Source: Puteibacter caeruleilacunae
GTDB taxonomy: Bacteria > Bacteroidota > Bacteroidia > Bacteroidales > Prolixibacteraceae
Assembly: GCA_005217565.1 (NCBI GenBank)
Contig: SJCO01000003.1
Location: forward strand, 248,001-312,000
Direction: 5' to 3'
Length of the DNA: 64,000 bases
Shown here: one piece after another, positions 17,811 to 26,558 of the stretch
How the letters are laid out: each line of letters opens with the position of its first letter
How positions within the stretch are numbered: position 1 is the stretch's first letter
Notes under the pieces: model-generated
Told to the model about the DNA's origin: nothing
Databases searched by the model: none
The model's input: only the letters and a program-made list of their open reading frames with translations
Program-made: the position numbers and the translations under genes

Positions 17811-20800
17811 TTAAAATCCTACCGATAGTTTGAATCCCATAGTTCTTGTTGATGGAATAGGTGAAGCTTCGAAATATGAGTTGGTTCCCATATATGCCTC
17901 TGCATCAAGGTTTGGAACTGTTTTATGAATATAACCTAAGTTTCTTGCAAATAAGTTCAGTGTTACATTACTAACATTCAGATTTTTCACAAACGACTTT
18001 GGTAATGTATAAGACAACGAAATCTCACGTAGTTTGATATAGTCATTCTTGTATTTCAAATCAACAGCGTTGATTGATTCTCCTGCCCAACTTACAAAGC
18101 TTCCATAGTAAGAACTTACAGGAACAATCTTATTGTTCTCTTTATATGAAACATTTCCGCCTTCTCCTTCAACTTCCATCACTCCATTAAGAATAATTCC
18201 ATCATGGAAAACCTGACCGTCTTTTGCTGCACTTGGAGCAGCATCACTATGTTGCCAAGCAACATTCTCTCCTGACTCTGCATCTACATAATAGGCTAAA
18301 CCACCATGTGCCTCATCACGATTTGCCAGCGATTGTTTCGATGTTCCGTTATAATATAACCACTGGTTTGTTTCAGAGTACATTGAAGCACCAAAACTAT
18401 AATCAAAGTGTGCACTTACACGAAATCCTTTATAACCAAAACTTGTATTGAATCCACCAATAAAGTTTGGATGAACGTTACCAAGCTTACTATACTCTTT
18501 ATCATTCAATGCATACGTTGATCCATCAGAACTTACGATTCTATTGCCTTGTGGATCACGCTTAATATCATGACCATAAATATTACCAATACGCTCACCT
18601 TCTTTAGCTTTTACATAGACCTGTCCACGCATTGAGTTTATATTCTTTTCTGTAATACCGGGATAAAGCTTCACTACCTCTGAAAACTGATTTGCAGTTG
18701 TAAATGTCATATCCCAACGCATATCTTTAGTAAGAACAGGTACTGCTGTCAACTGAATCTCATATCCCCAGTTTTTAACCTCTCCAGCATTAATTTTAAT
18801 CTCTCTTGCTCCTGATGATGCAGTTAATGGTACTGACATAATCTGATCGTATACCTTATTTGTATAGTATGAGAAATCAATACCTAAACGGCTTCCTTTG
18901 AAAAATGACATTTCTGTACCAAATTCAATCTCTCTTTTACGTTCAGGTTTAAGGTCACCTGCAAATAAAGAAGTAGCAACAGAAACAGAGTTCGCATCAG
19001 TTCCTTCAACAACTCCTGCATTAAAACTATTGTAAGCATAATAACGAGATGGTGCATCACGACCTACGTCAGCCCAAGATGTTCTGAATTTACCAAACTG
19101 AATTTGAGGAATTAATTCTCTAATCACTTTTGTTGCATCATAAGTAAAAGCAACACCTGGGTAGAAATATGAATTGTTTCCTGGAGGCAATGTTGAAGAC
19201 CAGTCATTACGAGCGTTCAATTCTAGTGTATATAAATTGTCGAGCGTTAATGTTGCAACACCAAAGACACTATTCAGTGTGTTCTCTCCAAATGTGTTCC
19301 CTCTTACTTTACCCATATTGTTAGATCCTGGCCATCCTCCTGGATTTTGATTATTCAGATGATACCAATTAGGATAATTGAAACCACTACTTGAACCAAC
19401 ATTAGCTGTAGCTACATTAATAGTATTCTCAGAAATCTTTTTATATGATCCTCCAGCAAAAGCAAAGATATCCAATCGATCACTCATTACAGTCTTGTAG
19501 AAATTGATTGTTCCTCTGTATTCCTGAACTTTAGTATTTCTTCTTTTAAATGCATACTGTCCTCCTACAAGCTCTGGATAAACCTTTGTAACACTATTTC
19601 TTGTTGTATAGTCTGTGTCGGTATAATCTAAACTGGCTTGTCCTACTACGTATAACCAATCAGTGAAATAGTAAGTTGGACGGATAGTTGTAATTAAGTG
19701 CATCTTGTCATCTTTTGCACTATTATTATTACGTCCCCACACAAAGTTTGAGTAGTCTTTCAATGAATAGTATCCTGATGGATAATTGGCATCTTCAAAA
19801 TCCTTTTTGTAACCAAAGTTTGGATCAGCAGAATCAGTATAAAGATAATCCCCATTTTCAATGAATTCCTGGAAAGGAGCATCTCTTGAAACCCCGTCGA
19901 TAAAGAATCCAAGGGTATTACCCGGACGGTTATGTGTTTTGGTTGTATATAAGTTTGTTGTAGCCTCAACCTTCAACTTTTCAGAGAAATTAAATTTCCC
20001 AGAGAAACTTAACGTATTCTTCTTTTGCCAGAAGTTATCCATAATACCATCATATTGATAATTGGTATATGAAAAACGAACATTACCAAACTCTCCACTC
20101 TTGCTAATCGCAGTATTTACCTGGTGACTAGATCCATTCTTAAATAAGAATTCGTAGTTATTTGGACGAGCAACATAAGGACGAGCAACGTCATCCCACC
20201 AAATACGTTGTTGACTTGAATCGAAAGCAGGACCAAAGTTCTGACTGCTGAAATTAGCTCGTGGATGTGACTCTCCATCTGCAATATCTTTCACGTCATA
20301 AATATCTCCACCACTACCATACTCATTCTGGAATTCAATAAAACTACGTGGTTCTTCAACTGTAAACTGATAAGAAACATTTACATCCATCTTACCCATT
20401 GCTCCAGCTCCATTTTTGGTTGTAATCAATACAACACCGTTCGCACCTTCACTACCATATAATACAGATGCTTTCGCTCCTTTAAGAATCTCAATTGATT
20501 CAATATCGTCTGGGTTAATATCGTTGATACCAGTACCGTAATCCACTGAACCACCTGACAATCCAGTGTTTTCATCAAAGATTGGCACACCATCTACAAC
20601 AAATAATGGTCTTGTCTTGGCATCTGCTTGTAGCCCTGCTGCTCCACGAATATTGATATTAATACCTCCGGTTGGTCCTGAAGCTGATTGACGGATGGTA
20701 ACCCCTGCCGCTTTACCATAAAGTGATTGAATCGGGTTAGTAGGCGTACCTGCATCTACAAGTTCCAAACCTGTTACTTTACTAATAGCATATCCTAATG

Positions 20801-21473
20801 TTTTACGGTCACGTCGAACACCTAGTGCTGTTACAACGACCTCATCCATTCCGATATTATCAGCTTCCAAAACAACGTCTAAGGTTTTGTTATTACCGAC
20901 TGCGACTTTTGAGGTCTTCATTCCCACAAACGAGAATATCAATGTCGCATTATTTGAGTTTACTTTTATAGAATATTTTCCATCAAGATCAGTAGTAACA
21001 CCAGTGATAGTACCCTCAATAACAACAGATACACCTGGAAGAGCAACTCCATCGCCATCTCTTACAACACCAGAAATAAGTCTCTCCTCATTCTGTTGCC
21101 CACTTGCACTCTCTTTTGGAAATAACACAACATGCTGCTCAACTACACGGTAAGCCAAATCTGAATTTTCAAATAGATTATCCAGTATCTGCTCAATGGT
21201 TTGATCAGCACATTTCAGATTCACACTTTTTTCCAGTTCTACCTGATCTAAATTGTAAAAGAATACGAATTCAGATTGATTTTCAATCTGTTTGAACACT
21301 TCTTTCAGTGTTACATTCTTCATATTCATGTTAAATTTCATCTGCTGTGAGTAAGCACTAGCAGAAAGTTTTAACAATCCTAATAACATGAAAAAGCACG
21401 TTAATCTCATGATGAGTAGAATTTTTTGCATACCTCTCCAATGAAAGGCAAGCCATTTCACCTTTTTTTTCAT
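17811..21473 (-). CDS. SusC/RagA TonB-dependent transporter with STN domain (locus 3)
   Basis: A 1220-residue transporter, the longest of the five. A signal region (about 1-43) is followed by an STN domain (about 45-118: QMKFNMNMKNVTLKEVFKQI), a carboxypeptidase-regulatory-like domain (about 133-203, ALPGVSVVIEGTITG), DEVVVTALGVRRD, a plug (about 215-345, LYGSEGANGVVLITTKNG) and a barrel ending MGFKLSVGF. The VVVTALG form of the box before the plug, the SusD-like_2 partner and the greater length set it apart from the VAIGYG type of loci 1, 2 and 5. It imports glycan and signals to FecR encoded 80 bases upstream. Confidence 0.95.
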   Translation of the reverse strand: MKKKVKWLAFHWRGMQKILLIMRLTCFFMLLGLLKLSASAYSQQMKFNMNMKNVTLKEVFKQIENQSEFVFFYNLDQVELEKSVNLKCADQTIEQILDNLFENSDLAYRVVEQHVVLFPKESASGQQNEERLISGVVRDGDGVALPGVSVVIEGTITGVTTDLDGKYSIKVNSNNATLIFSFVGMKTSKVAVGNNKTLDVVLEADNIGMDEVVVTALGVRRDRKTLGYAISKVTGLELVDAGTPTNPIQSLYGKAAGVTIRQSASGPTGGININIRGAAGLQADAKTRPLFVVDGVPIFDENTGLSGGSVDYGTGINDINPDDIESIEILKGAKASVLYGSEGANGVVLITTKNGAGAMGKMDVNVSYQFTVEEPRSFIEFQNEYGSGGDIYDVKDIADGESHPRANFSSQNFGPAFDSSQQRIWWDDVARPYVARPNNYEFLFKNGSSHQVNTAISKSGEFGNVRFSYTNYQYDGIMDNFWQKKNTLSFSGKFNFSEKLKVEATTNLYTTKTHNRPGNTLGFFIDGVSRDAPFQEFIENGDYLYTDSADPNFGYKKDFEDANYPSGYYSLKDYSNFVWGRNNNSAKDDKMHLITTIRPTYYFTDWLYVVGQASLDYTDTDYTTRNSVTKVYPELVGGQYAFKRRNTKVQEYRGTINFYKTVMSDRLDIFAFAGGSYKKISENTINVATANVGSSSGFNYPNWYHLNNQNPGGWPGSNNMGKVRGNTFGENTLNSVFGVATLTLDNLYTLELNARNDWSSTLPPGNNSYFYPGVAFTYDATKVIRELIPQIQFGKFRTSWADVGRDAPSRYYAYNSFNAGVVEGTDANSVSVATSLFAGDLKPERKREIEFGTEMSFFKGSRLGIDFSYYTNKVYDQIMSVPLTASSGAREIKINAGEVKNWGYEIQLTAVPVLTKDMRWDMTFTTANQFSEVVKLYPGITEKNINSMRGQVYVKAKEGERIGNIYGHDIKRDPQGNRIVSSDGSTYALNDKEYSKLGNVHPNFIGGFNTSFGYKGFRVSAHFDYSFGASMYSETNQWLYYNGTSKQSLANRDEAHGGLAYYVDAESGENVAWQHSDAAPSAAKDGQVFHDGIILNGVMEVEGEGGNVSYKENNKIVPVSSYYGSFVSWAGESINAVDLKYKNDYIKLREISLSYTLPKSFVKNLNVSNVTLNLFARNLGYIHKTVPNLDAEAYMGTNSYFEASPIPSTRTMGFKLSVGF

Positions 21474-21486
21474 AAATTTGTAATAC

Positions 21487-21563
21487 TAAGTTAGACATAG
21501 GAATAGCTCCAACTATTCCTTTATTTTATCGGGAAATGCTCCAACATTTCCCGTTATTTTTTT
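21487..21563 (+). ncRNA. Candidate DonS-type antisense RNA with twin CTCCAA loops (locus 3)
   Basis: The plus strand has a TAAATTTG box at 21473-21480 on the susC start. Hairpin 1: AGGAATAG-CTCCAA-CTATTCCT (21499-21520). Hairpin 2: CGGGAAATG-CTCCAA-CATTTCCCG (21530-21553). A T-run to 21563 overlaps the fecR stop. Both stems are perfect (8 and 9 bp) and unrelated in sequence, yet the loops are identical. The RNA of about 77 nt would be antisense to the whole susC leader. It is the clearest of the five candidates; the 5' end is estimated. Confidence 0.6.
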
Positions 21564-22555
21564 CTAGTTATAAGAATCTCCTTTCCTTTAACTTTGTACT
21601 CTATTGGTATAATTAGTCCTATCACTTCATCCAATAAGCGATGGATATCTTCTCTTTTACTTACACTACCTGAAAATTTCTCTGCTAATATCGTTTTATC
21701 GACTACTGTTATTTTCACGTCATGCATACGTTCAATAACCTTGAACAATTCTGGAAGTGTAATATCTTCAAATTTATATTTCCCAGCCTGCCACGCTAAG
21801 TCATGATCAGCATCTACAGGATAGAAACTTGGTTTATTGGTTCCACGATTAAAAACAATTTTATCTCCTGGAGACAATTTATATTGAGGTCCTTGTTCAT
21901 CCTCACGACTAACAACAACACTTCCCTCCAACAACGAAGTGCTAAACAATTTATCAGTTGGATAAGCACAAACATTAAAACTAGTCCCAGTAACTAAAAC
22001 ATTATATTTAGCCGTTTTAACAACAAACGGTAATTCCTCATTCTTAACTACATCAAAAAAAGCTTCTCCTGACAGCTCAACCTTCCTTAACTTATCTCTT
22101 GAATCAATATAATAGGTTAGATCGGTATCGTAATTAAGCTTAACACTTGTTCCATCTGGAAGAACAACGCTCGACTGTTCACCTTTTCCGGTACTAAATA
22201 AAATGGAGGATTCCTCAGCGTACATGCGCGAGTCGAAATGCTCCTTTACATCGTTCAATAAATATCCAATTCCTAACATTACTATTGGAACCATAATCAT
22301 TGCTGCTCGTCTCAGCCAAATAGTTTGTAGTATGCCAGATTCTTTTTGGTACTCTGTTAAGATCTTCTTTCGAATTTTATCCTTTTCACTTTTAGAAAAA
22401 TAAGTATCCTTATTTTTTTTCTCTAAAAAACGAAGCACATACACAATCAAAGCAGCAATAAAATTCCCACTTTTCTTCTGCTCTGCAAAGCCTTTTTGCT
22501 TAGCCCCTTCATTTATTTCTTTCTGAAAATCAGAATTAAAAATACTCTTCTGCAT
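21554..22555 (-). CDS. FecR-family anti-sigma factor (locus 3)
   Basis: A 333-residue regulator. The N-terminal region is basic and somewhat divergent (MQKSIFNSDFQKEINEGAKQ). A transmembrane segment lies at about 84-101, followed by a FecR domain (about 113-215: SVVLPDGTSVKLNYDT, GEAFFDV, GTSFNVCAY) and a DUF4974-type C-terminal domain (about 255-325). It lies 84 bases after the sigma gene and 80 bases before susC. It should be the sensor for locus 3. Confidence 0.92.
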   Translation of the reverse strand: MQKSIFNSDFQKEINEGAKQKGFAEQKKSGNFIAALIVYVLRFLEKKNKDTYFSKSEKDKIRKKILTEYQKESGILQTIWLRRAAMIMVPIVMLGIGYLLNDVKEHFDSRMYAEESSILFSTGKGEQSSVVLPDGTSVKLNYDTDLTYYIDSRDKLRKVELSGEAFFDVVKNEELPFVVKTAKYNVLVTGTSFNVCAYPTDKLFSTSLLEGSVVVSREDEQGPQYKLSPGDKIVFNRGTNKPSFYPVDADHDLAWQAGKYKFEDITLPELFKVIERMHDVKITVVDKTILAEKFSGSVSKREDIHRLLDEVIGLIIPIEYKVKGKEILITRKK

Positions 22556-22639
22556 AAATAATCAAGTCCTCGTTTATAGATAAAAGCAGGAACTATGAAA
22601 ATATACCCCTCATAAAAACATGCTGTAAAACATGTTTTG

Positions 22640-23227
22640 CTAAAATTTTGCAGTTTTAAAGAAATGTAACAATAACATTTGTGATGATTCACCTAACGTA
22701 TCTCGCAGTTTATTCAATGCTTTTTGAATAGTATTACCGACCGATTGATACTTTAAATCCATTACCTCACTAATTTCCAAATTGGACAGATTTTTATAGA
22801 ACTTTAGGTATAATACTTCCTTTTGTCTTGCTGGTAATTCGTTAAGAGCAGTTGAGATATGATTTATCTTATGCTCTAGGTCCTCTTTTTCTTCTACGGT
22901 ACCAAATTGCATATAAAACTCCTCAAGCTTAATTTGGTAGTCATCTGTTCCTGAATTATTTGCTTTCTCAAGCATCCTAAAGATTCTCAATCGCACAGAT
23001 TTCAAAAGATAGGCCACTATATTGTCAACAACAGATAGCTTTTCTCTTCTCCTGGCCAACTCCAGAAAAAGATCTTGAACAGCATCTTTAATTAATTGCT
23101 TGTCTTTTGTGAAACGCCGTCCATAATCAACTAACTGGTCAAAATATACATCAAAAATATAGGCAAAAGCTTTTTCATCTCCCCCTTTGAAACGTTGCCA
23201 TATTTCCTTATCGAGATTTGTATTCAT
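22640..23227 (-). CDS. ECF RNA polymerase sigma factor (locus 3)
   Basis: A 195-residue ECF factor. Region 2: AYIFDVYFDQLVDYGRRF, then IKDAVQDLFLELARRREK. Region 4: LPARQKEVLYLKFYKN, then the helix-turn-helix LEISEVMDLKYQSVGNTIQK. It belongs to the Bacteroidetes FecIR/SusCD-linked ECF type. No -7 box or terminator is apparent in the 77 bases between it and the upstream GH29 gene, so it may be read from the fucosidase/CotH transcript. Confidence 0.93.
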   Translation of the reverse strand: MNTNLDKEIWQRFKGGDEKAFAYIFDVYFDQLVDYGRRFTKDKQLIKDAVQDLFLELARRREKLSVVDNIVAYLLKSVRLRIFRMLEKANNSGTDDYQIKLEEFYMQFGTVEEKEDLEHKINHISTALNELPARQKEVLYLKFYKNLSNLEISEVMDLKYQSVGNTIQKALNKLRDTLGESSQMLLLHFFKTAKF

Positions 23228-23304
23228 AGATCAAAAAAATGATGAGCAATTTCGTTTTTTTCTTCAAATTAACCAAACTTTCTAATCCTTCTTAAAAAAT
23301 TATT

Positions 23305-25125
23305 CTACATTTCCCCCAACCAAATCCATTGAAAATCTATTTGTTCACCCTTTTCTGGTACAACTTCTAACTCTAAGAGGTAGTAGCCTTGCCTATCAAA
23401 ACGGATTGTTCCTAGTCGGTTTGAATTGAAACAATCGATATGCCAATCTGAGTTTGGTTCTCCTACATACCTTCCTGTATTCTTAACAGCATGCGTAAGG
23501 TGTTGGTTCTCTACTGTTATCTTCAACGATGAATTACTTTTCTCACCCTGATAATTATATGATACATCTACAAACATCTGTGTTGGCTTCTCCACAAATA
23601 TTTTCCATGAATATTTACTAATTTCTGTTATCTGGACATGTACTGGAATAGATCCAAAACGCTGAGGCTTCATTACTTTTTCACTTCCAGAAGTATCATT
23701 CGCATTATCCGGCTTCAAAGAGTAACCTCCATCGGTAGTCTTCGAAACTAATCCAAGTTCCACTTCTGGATACTTATCATACTCCATCACAATTACAGAC
23801 ACCCATGGATCAGGTTGCTTCATTGGCAGTTTTATATGCGTATATACATCATCGCAAGAAAAATCCAGAGCTTGTTCATCTTTATCGGCTAATAAATAAA
23901 TCTTTCCTGGTTTTTCCTTTACTCCTGTTACATGAAGTTGTTTATTTAATGGCCAATTAAATAAATGCAAGTACAACTTAGTGCTACCATTAGACATTAC
24001 TTTTGCTGTAATATTTCCCCAATCATGTTGATCTTTGGGTAAATCAAAGGCGCCGCATCCATAAATAGCCTCCCCATTGACCTCCAGCCATTTCCCCATA
24101 TCTTTCAAGCGACTGGCAATCTCATAAGGAACATTTCCATTAGCCCGAGGCCCAATGTTCAACATGAAGTTACCATTCAGACTGACATTATTGATGAGAG
24201 CTTTTAAAAGGGTAGTCGTTGATTTCCATTGATTTTCCAAAGCATGAAAGCCCCATGAATGAGCAACCGTTCCTGAAGTCTGCCAGGGATGTTCTTTTTT
24301 CATCTTTCCTAACTCATTATCCCCCAGGGTTTGAAAATCAACATCACGATCTTCTTCTACAGATAATCCTAATCGCGAGTTCACCATACAATTTGGTTGC
24401 AACTCCCTTATCAATGATTTTAATTGTAACAATTGCTTTTTGGAAACAATCGACTCGGAATGATGTATCCACATATCAAACCAGATCAATCCTATATCAC
24501 CATAGTTGGTCAAAAGTTCACGCATTTGTGGCATTACTTTTTCCTGCCAATAATGATCGTATTGCTTCGCATCCAGCTTATATATTTCTTTGGAATGATC
24601 CCAACCATAAGGATGCTCCCAATCAACCCAATGAGAATAATAAAGTCCTAGTTTTAACCCATGCTTCTTACAAGCATCTGCCAACTCCTTAATAATATCT
24701 CTTTTGGGATTAGTATAATCAGTAACATCATAATCACTCACCTTACTATCCCATAAAGCAAAACCATCATGATGTTTAGCCGTAATCGTAACATATTTCA
24801 TTCCGGCAGCTTTGGCTAGTAACACCCACTCTTCAGGATTGATATCTTCCCAAACAAATCGGTCAAGCAATGTCACATATTCATTCCGATCTATTCTATT
24901 TCGGTAATATATCCACTCTGCATAATCATTATCATACCTAATCTTTTCTCCTTTCCAAACACCCTCTGCACCACTATATACACCCCAATGAATAAACATT
25001 CCAAAACGAGAGTCGACAAACCATCGGGCTCTGTTATTAACGTTTTTCTGAGCACTAGTCAATAAACACAATAAAACGAGACTTACTAGCAGGGATATAG
25101 GCTTTAGTTTTGAAGAAAAAATCAT
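23305..25125 (-). CDS. Secreted alpha-L-fucosidase, GH29
   Basis: A 606-residue exo-fucosidase that would remove alpha-linked L-fucose by a retaining mechanism. The signal peptide covers about 1-25 (ends LLTSAQ). GH29 catalytic-domain marks are FGMFIHWGVYS (41-51), AKHHDGFALW (116-125), LKLGLYYSHWVDW (157-169) and IGLIWFDMW (211-219), in which Asp217 is at the position of the catalytic nucleophile. The C-terminal part (from about 370) holds a beta-sandwich plus a further domain, making the protein longer than minimal GH29 enzymes. It lies upstream of the locus 3 regulators in the same direction and just after DUF2490. The acid/base residue cannot be fixed by eye because it is poorly conserved in GH29. 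Confidence 0.95.
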   Translation of the reverse strand: MIFSSKLKPISLLVSLVLLCLLTSAQKNVNNRARWFVDSRFGMFIHWGVYSGAEGVWKGEKIRYDNDYAEWIYYRNRIDRNEYVTLLDRFVWEDINPEEWVLLAKAAGMKYVTITAKHHDGFALWDSKVSDYDVTDYTNPKRDIIKELADACKKHGLKLGLYYSHWVDWEHPYGWDHSKEIYKLDAKQYDHYWQEKVMPQMRELLTNYGDIGLIWFDMWIHHSESIVSKKQLLQLKSLIRELQPNCMVNSRLGLSVEEDRDVDFQTLGDNELGKMKKEHPWQTSGTVAHSWGFHALENQWKSTTTLLKALINNVSLNGNFMLNIGPRANGNVPYEIASRLKDMGKWLEVNGEAIYGCGAFDLPKDQHDWGNITAKVMSNGSTKLYLHLFNWPLNKQLHVTGVKEKPGKIYLLADKDEQALDFSCDDVYTHIKLPMKQPDPWVSVIVMEYDKYPEVELGLVSKTTDGGYSLKPDNANDTSGSEKVMKPQRFGSIPVHVQITEISKYSWKIFVEKPTQMFVDVSYNYQGEKSNSSLKITVENQHLTHAVKNTGRYVGEPNSDWHIDCFNSNRLGTIRFDRQGYYLLELEVVPEKGEQIDFQWIWLGEM

Positions 25126-25199
25126 AACCAGTTGTATTTTAGCATTTTTATGTCATATAAATTTACATAACTAATACCAAAAAACAAACCTGATATTTC

Positions 25200-25847
25200 T
25201 TAGGATTTATCTTTCCCCTGCAATTCAATTTTAAATGTTAACCCCAGAATCTCCTGATAATTACTTTTTGATTGTTTGTGTTGTTGAAAATAATACAACA
25301 CAACATCCGAATAGGGATTCAGTTTTACTTTTAATCCTCCCATATATCGATTTTTTTTACGATCTCCATCTGGTCGCAAATGCTCCCACGACACAAAAGT
25401 TGTAATACCTAGTTTAGGTATTTTATAATCAAGCTTGAGTCGATGGCGCCAGGAATGACTTCCTTCTGAATCAGCCACCTCTCGATCAACATAGTTGGTA
25501 TAGCGTAATCGATACTTTACTTTAAAACTATGCCATTTATAATTAGGTAAAAAATCTAATGCATACCGATGAAAGGTTTTATCCTCTCCTTCTTCAATAG
25601 ACAACCGATATCCTCCTGCAACATCCAGGTATTTATGCATCTTGTAAGTTAATGTTGATTCCAGTAAAGACTCTTTCAATTGATTCTTATGCTCCAATCT
25701 AATCTCCGGCAATATTTCAAGAGTAAGATCTTCAATCACCTCCTTTTCCAACTCTATACCCATTCGCAATCTTAGATCATCATCCTGCGTATATGCTTTA
25801 TTCAGGAGACCTACAACCACAACCAACAAAATAGTTAATCTTCTCAT
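25200..25847 (-). CDS. DUF2490-type outer-membrane beta-barrel protein
   Basis: A 215-residue protein with a signal peptide (about 1-20, ending AYTQ). The alternating hydrophobic pattern rich in Tyr, Arg and Lys (YRLSIEEGEDKTFHRYALD; RLRYTNYVDR; SHSWRHRLKLDYKIPKL; LYYFQQHKQSKSNY) is that of the DUF2490 family of small outer-membrane barrels. Its function is unknown. Its start lies 11 bases after the DUF4956 stop, so the two are certainly one transcript, and CotH precedes them. GH29 follows after 74 bases. Confidence 0.8.
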   Translation of the reverse strand: MRRLTILLVVVVGLLNKAYTQDDDLRLRMGIELEKEVIEDLTLEILPEIRLEHKNQLKESLLESTLTYKMHKYLDVAGGYRLSIEEGEDKTFHRYALDFLPNYKWHSFKVKYRLRYTNYVDREVADSEGSHSWRHRLKLDYKIPKLGITTFVSWEHLRPDGDRKKNRYMGGLKVKLNPYSDVVLYYFQQHKQSKSNYQEILGLTFKIELQGKDKS

Positions 25848-25858
25848 CTATAATTTGC

Positions 25859-26500
25859 TTATACAGTTCGATAAAAAACAGTAATCTCAACGGTTTGTGT
25901 ATTGTAGTCCATCCGACCAAGTTTATACCTGATAACATCCAGATTAGTTAAGCGTGCCAGGTAGTTTATTAATTCTTGTTCATCTTGCCCATCAACCCTG
26001 TCGATACGTTCATGTAACACCATTTTTTCGGTATCAATTACTTGTTTATAGTTCATTCGCTCCAGAGCATGGATTAACAGAGCCAAGGCAATATTTGTAA
26101 AGACTAATTCAGCATAACTCACATTTTTACTTGCCAGTGCATTAATTACTGATACACCAATCACAACAAACAGATAGGTCATTTCTCTTATTGGAATCGG
26201 GCGTGTTCGATATCTAATAATACCAAAGATCGCAAATAGTCCGAGGGCAAATCCTAATTCTAGCTTTACACTTTCCAGGAGAAAGCAAAGAAAAAATACA
26301 ACACCACTAATAGCAAAATAACTAAAGAAGAACTCTTTCTTTTTACGTTGTTTATAGTAGATAAAACGAATAATTACAAACATCATAAGTAAGTTAAACG
26401 CGAACCTACTAACCAACTCCCCTAAATCCCCAAGATTAATAATATTAACACCATACAAGGAATACTCCTGAAGATTTAATAAAATCCACATTTCTTTCAT
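25859..26500 (-). CDS. DUF4956 inner-membrane protein
   Basis: A 213-residue membrane protein with about five hydrophobic segments (about 33-48, 58-76, 80-97, 107-124, 131-147), a conserved FGIIRYRTRPIPIREMTYL stretch in the middle (about 90-110) and a soluble C-terminal domain with INYLARLTNLDVIRYKLG. This is the DUF4956 pattern. In many bacteria DUF4956 genes lie beside CotH and a VTC-type polyphosphate polymerase; the first is here, the second is not seen. Biochemical function is unknown. The start at 26500 is 58 bases after the CotH stop. Confidence 0.87.
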   Translation of the reverse strand: MKEMWILLNLQEYSLYGVNIINLGDLGELVSRFAFNLLMMFVIIRFIYYKQRKKKEFFFSYFAISGVVFFLCFLLESVKLELGFALGLFAIFGIIRYRTRPIPIREMTYLFVVIGVSVINALASKNVSYAELVFTNIALALLIHALERMNYKQVIDTEKMVLHERIDRVDGQDEQELINYLARLTNLDVIRYKLGRMDYNTQTVEITVFYRTV

Positions 26501-26558
26501 TTTAAAAACCTTTAGATTATTGGATTTGATGACAACATACAGCCCTCATCATTAGCCT

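Noticed and set aside
24219-24692. 157-residue plus-strand open frame
   Set aside because: It lies wholly inside the GH29 gene on the other strand, whose catalytic motifs are intact; it is a shadow frame.
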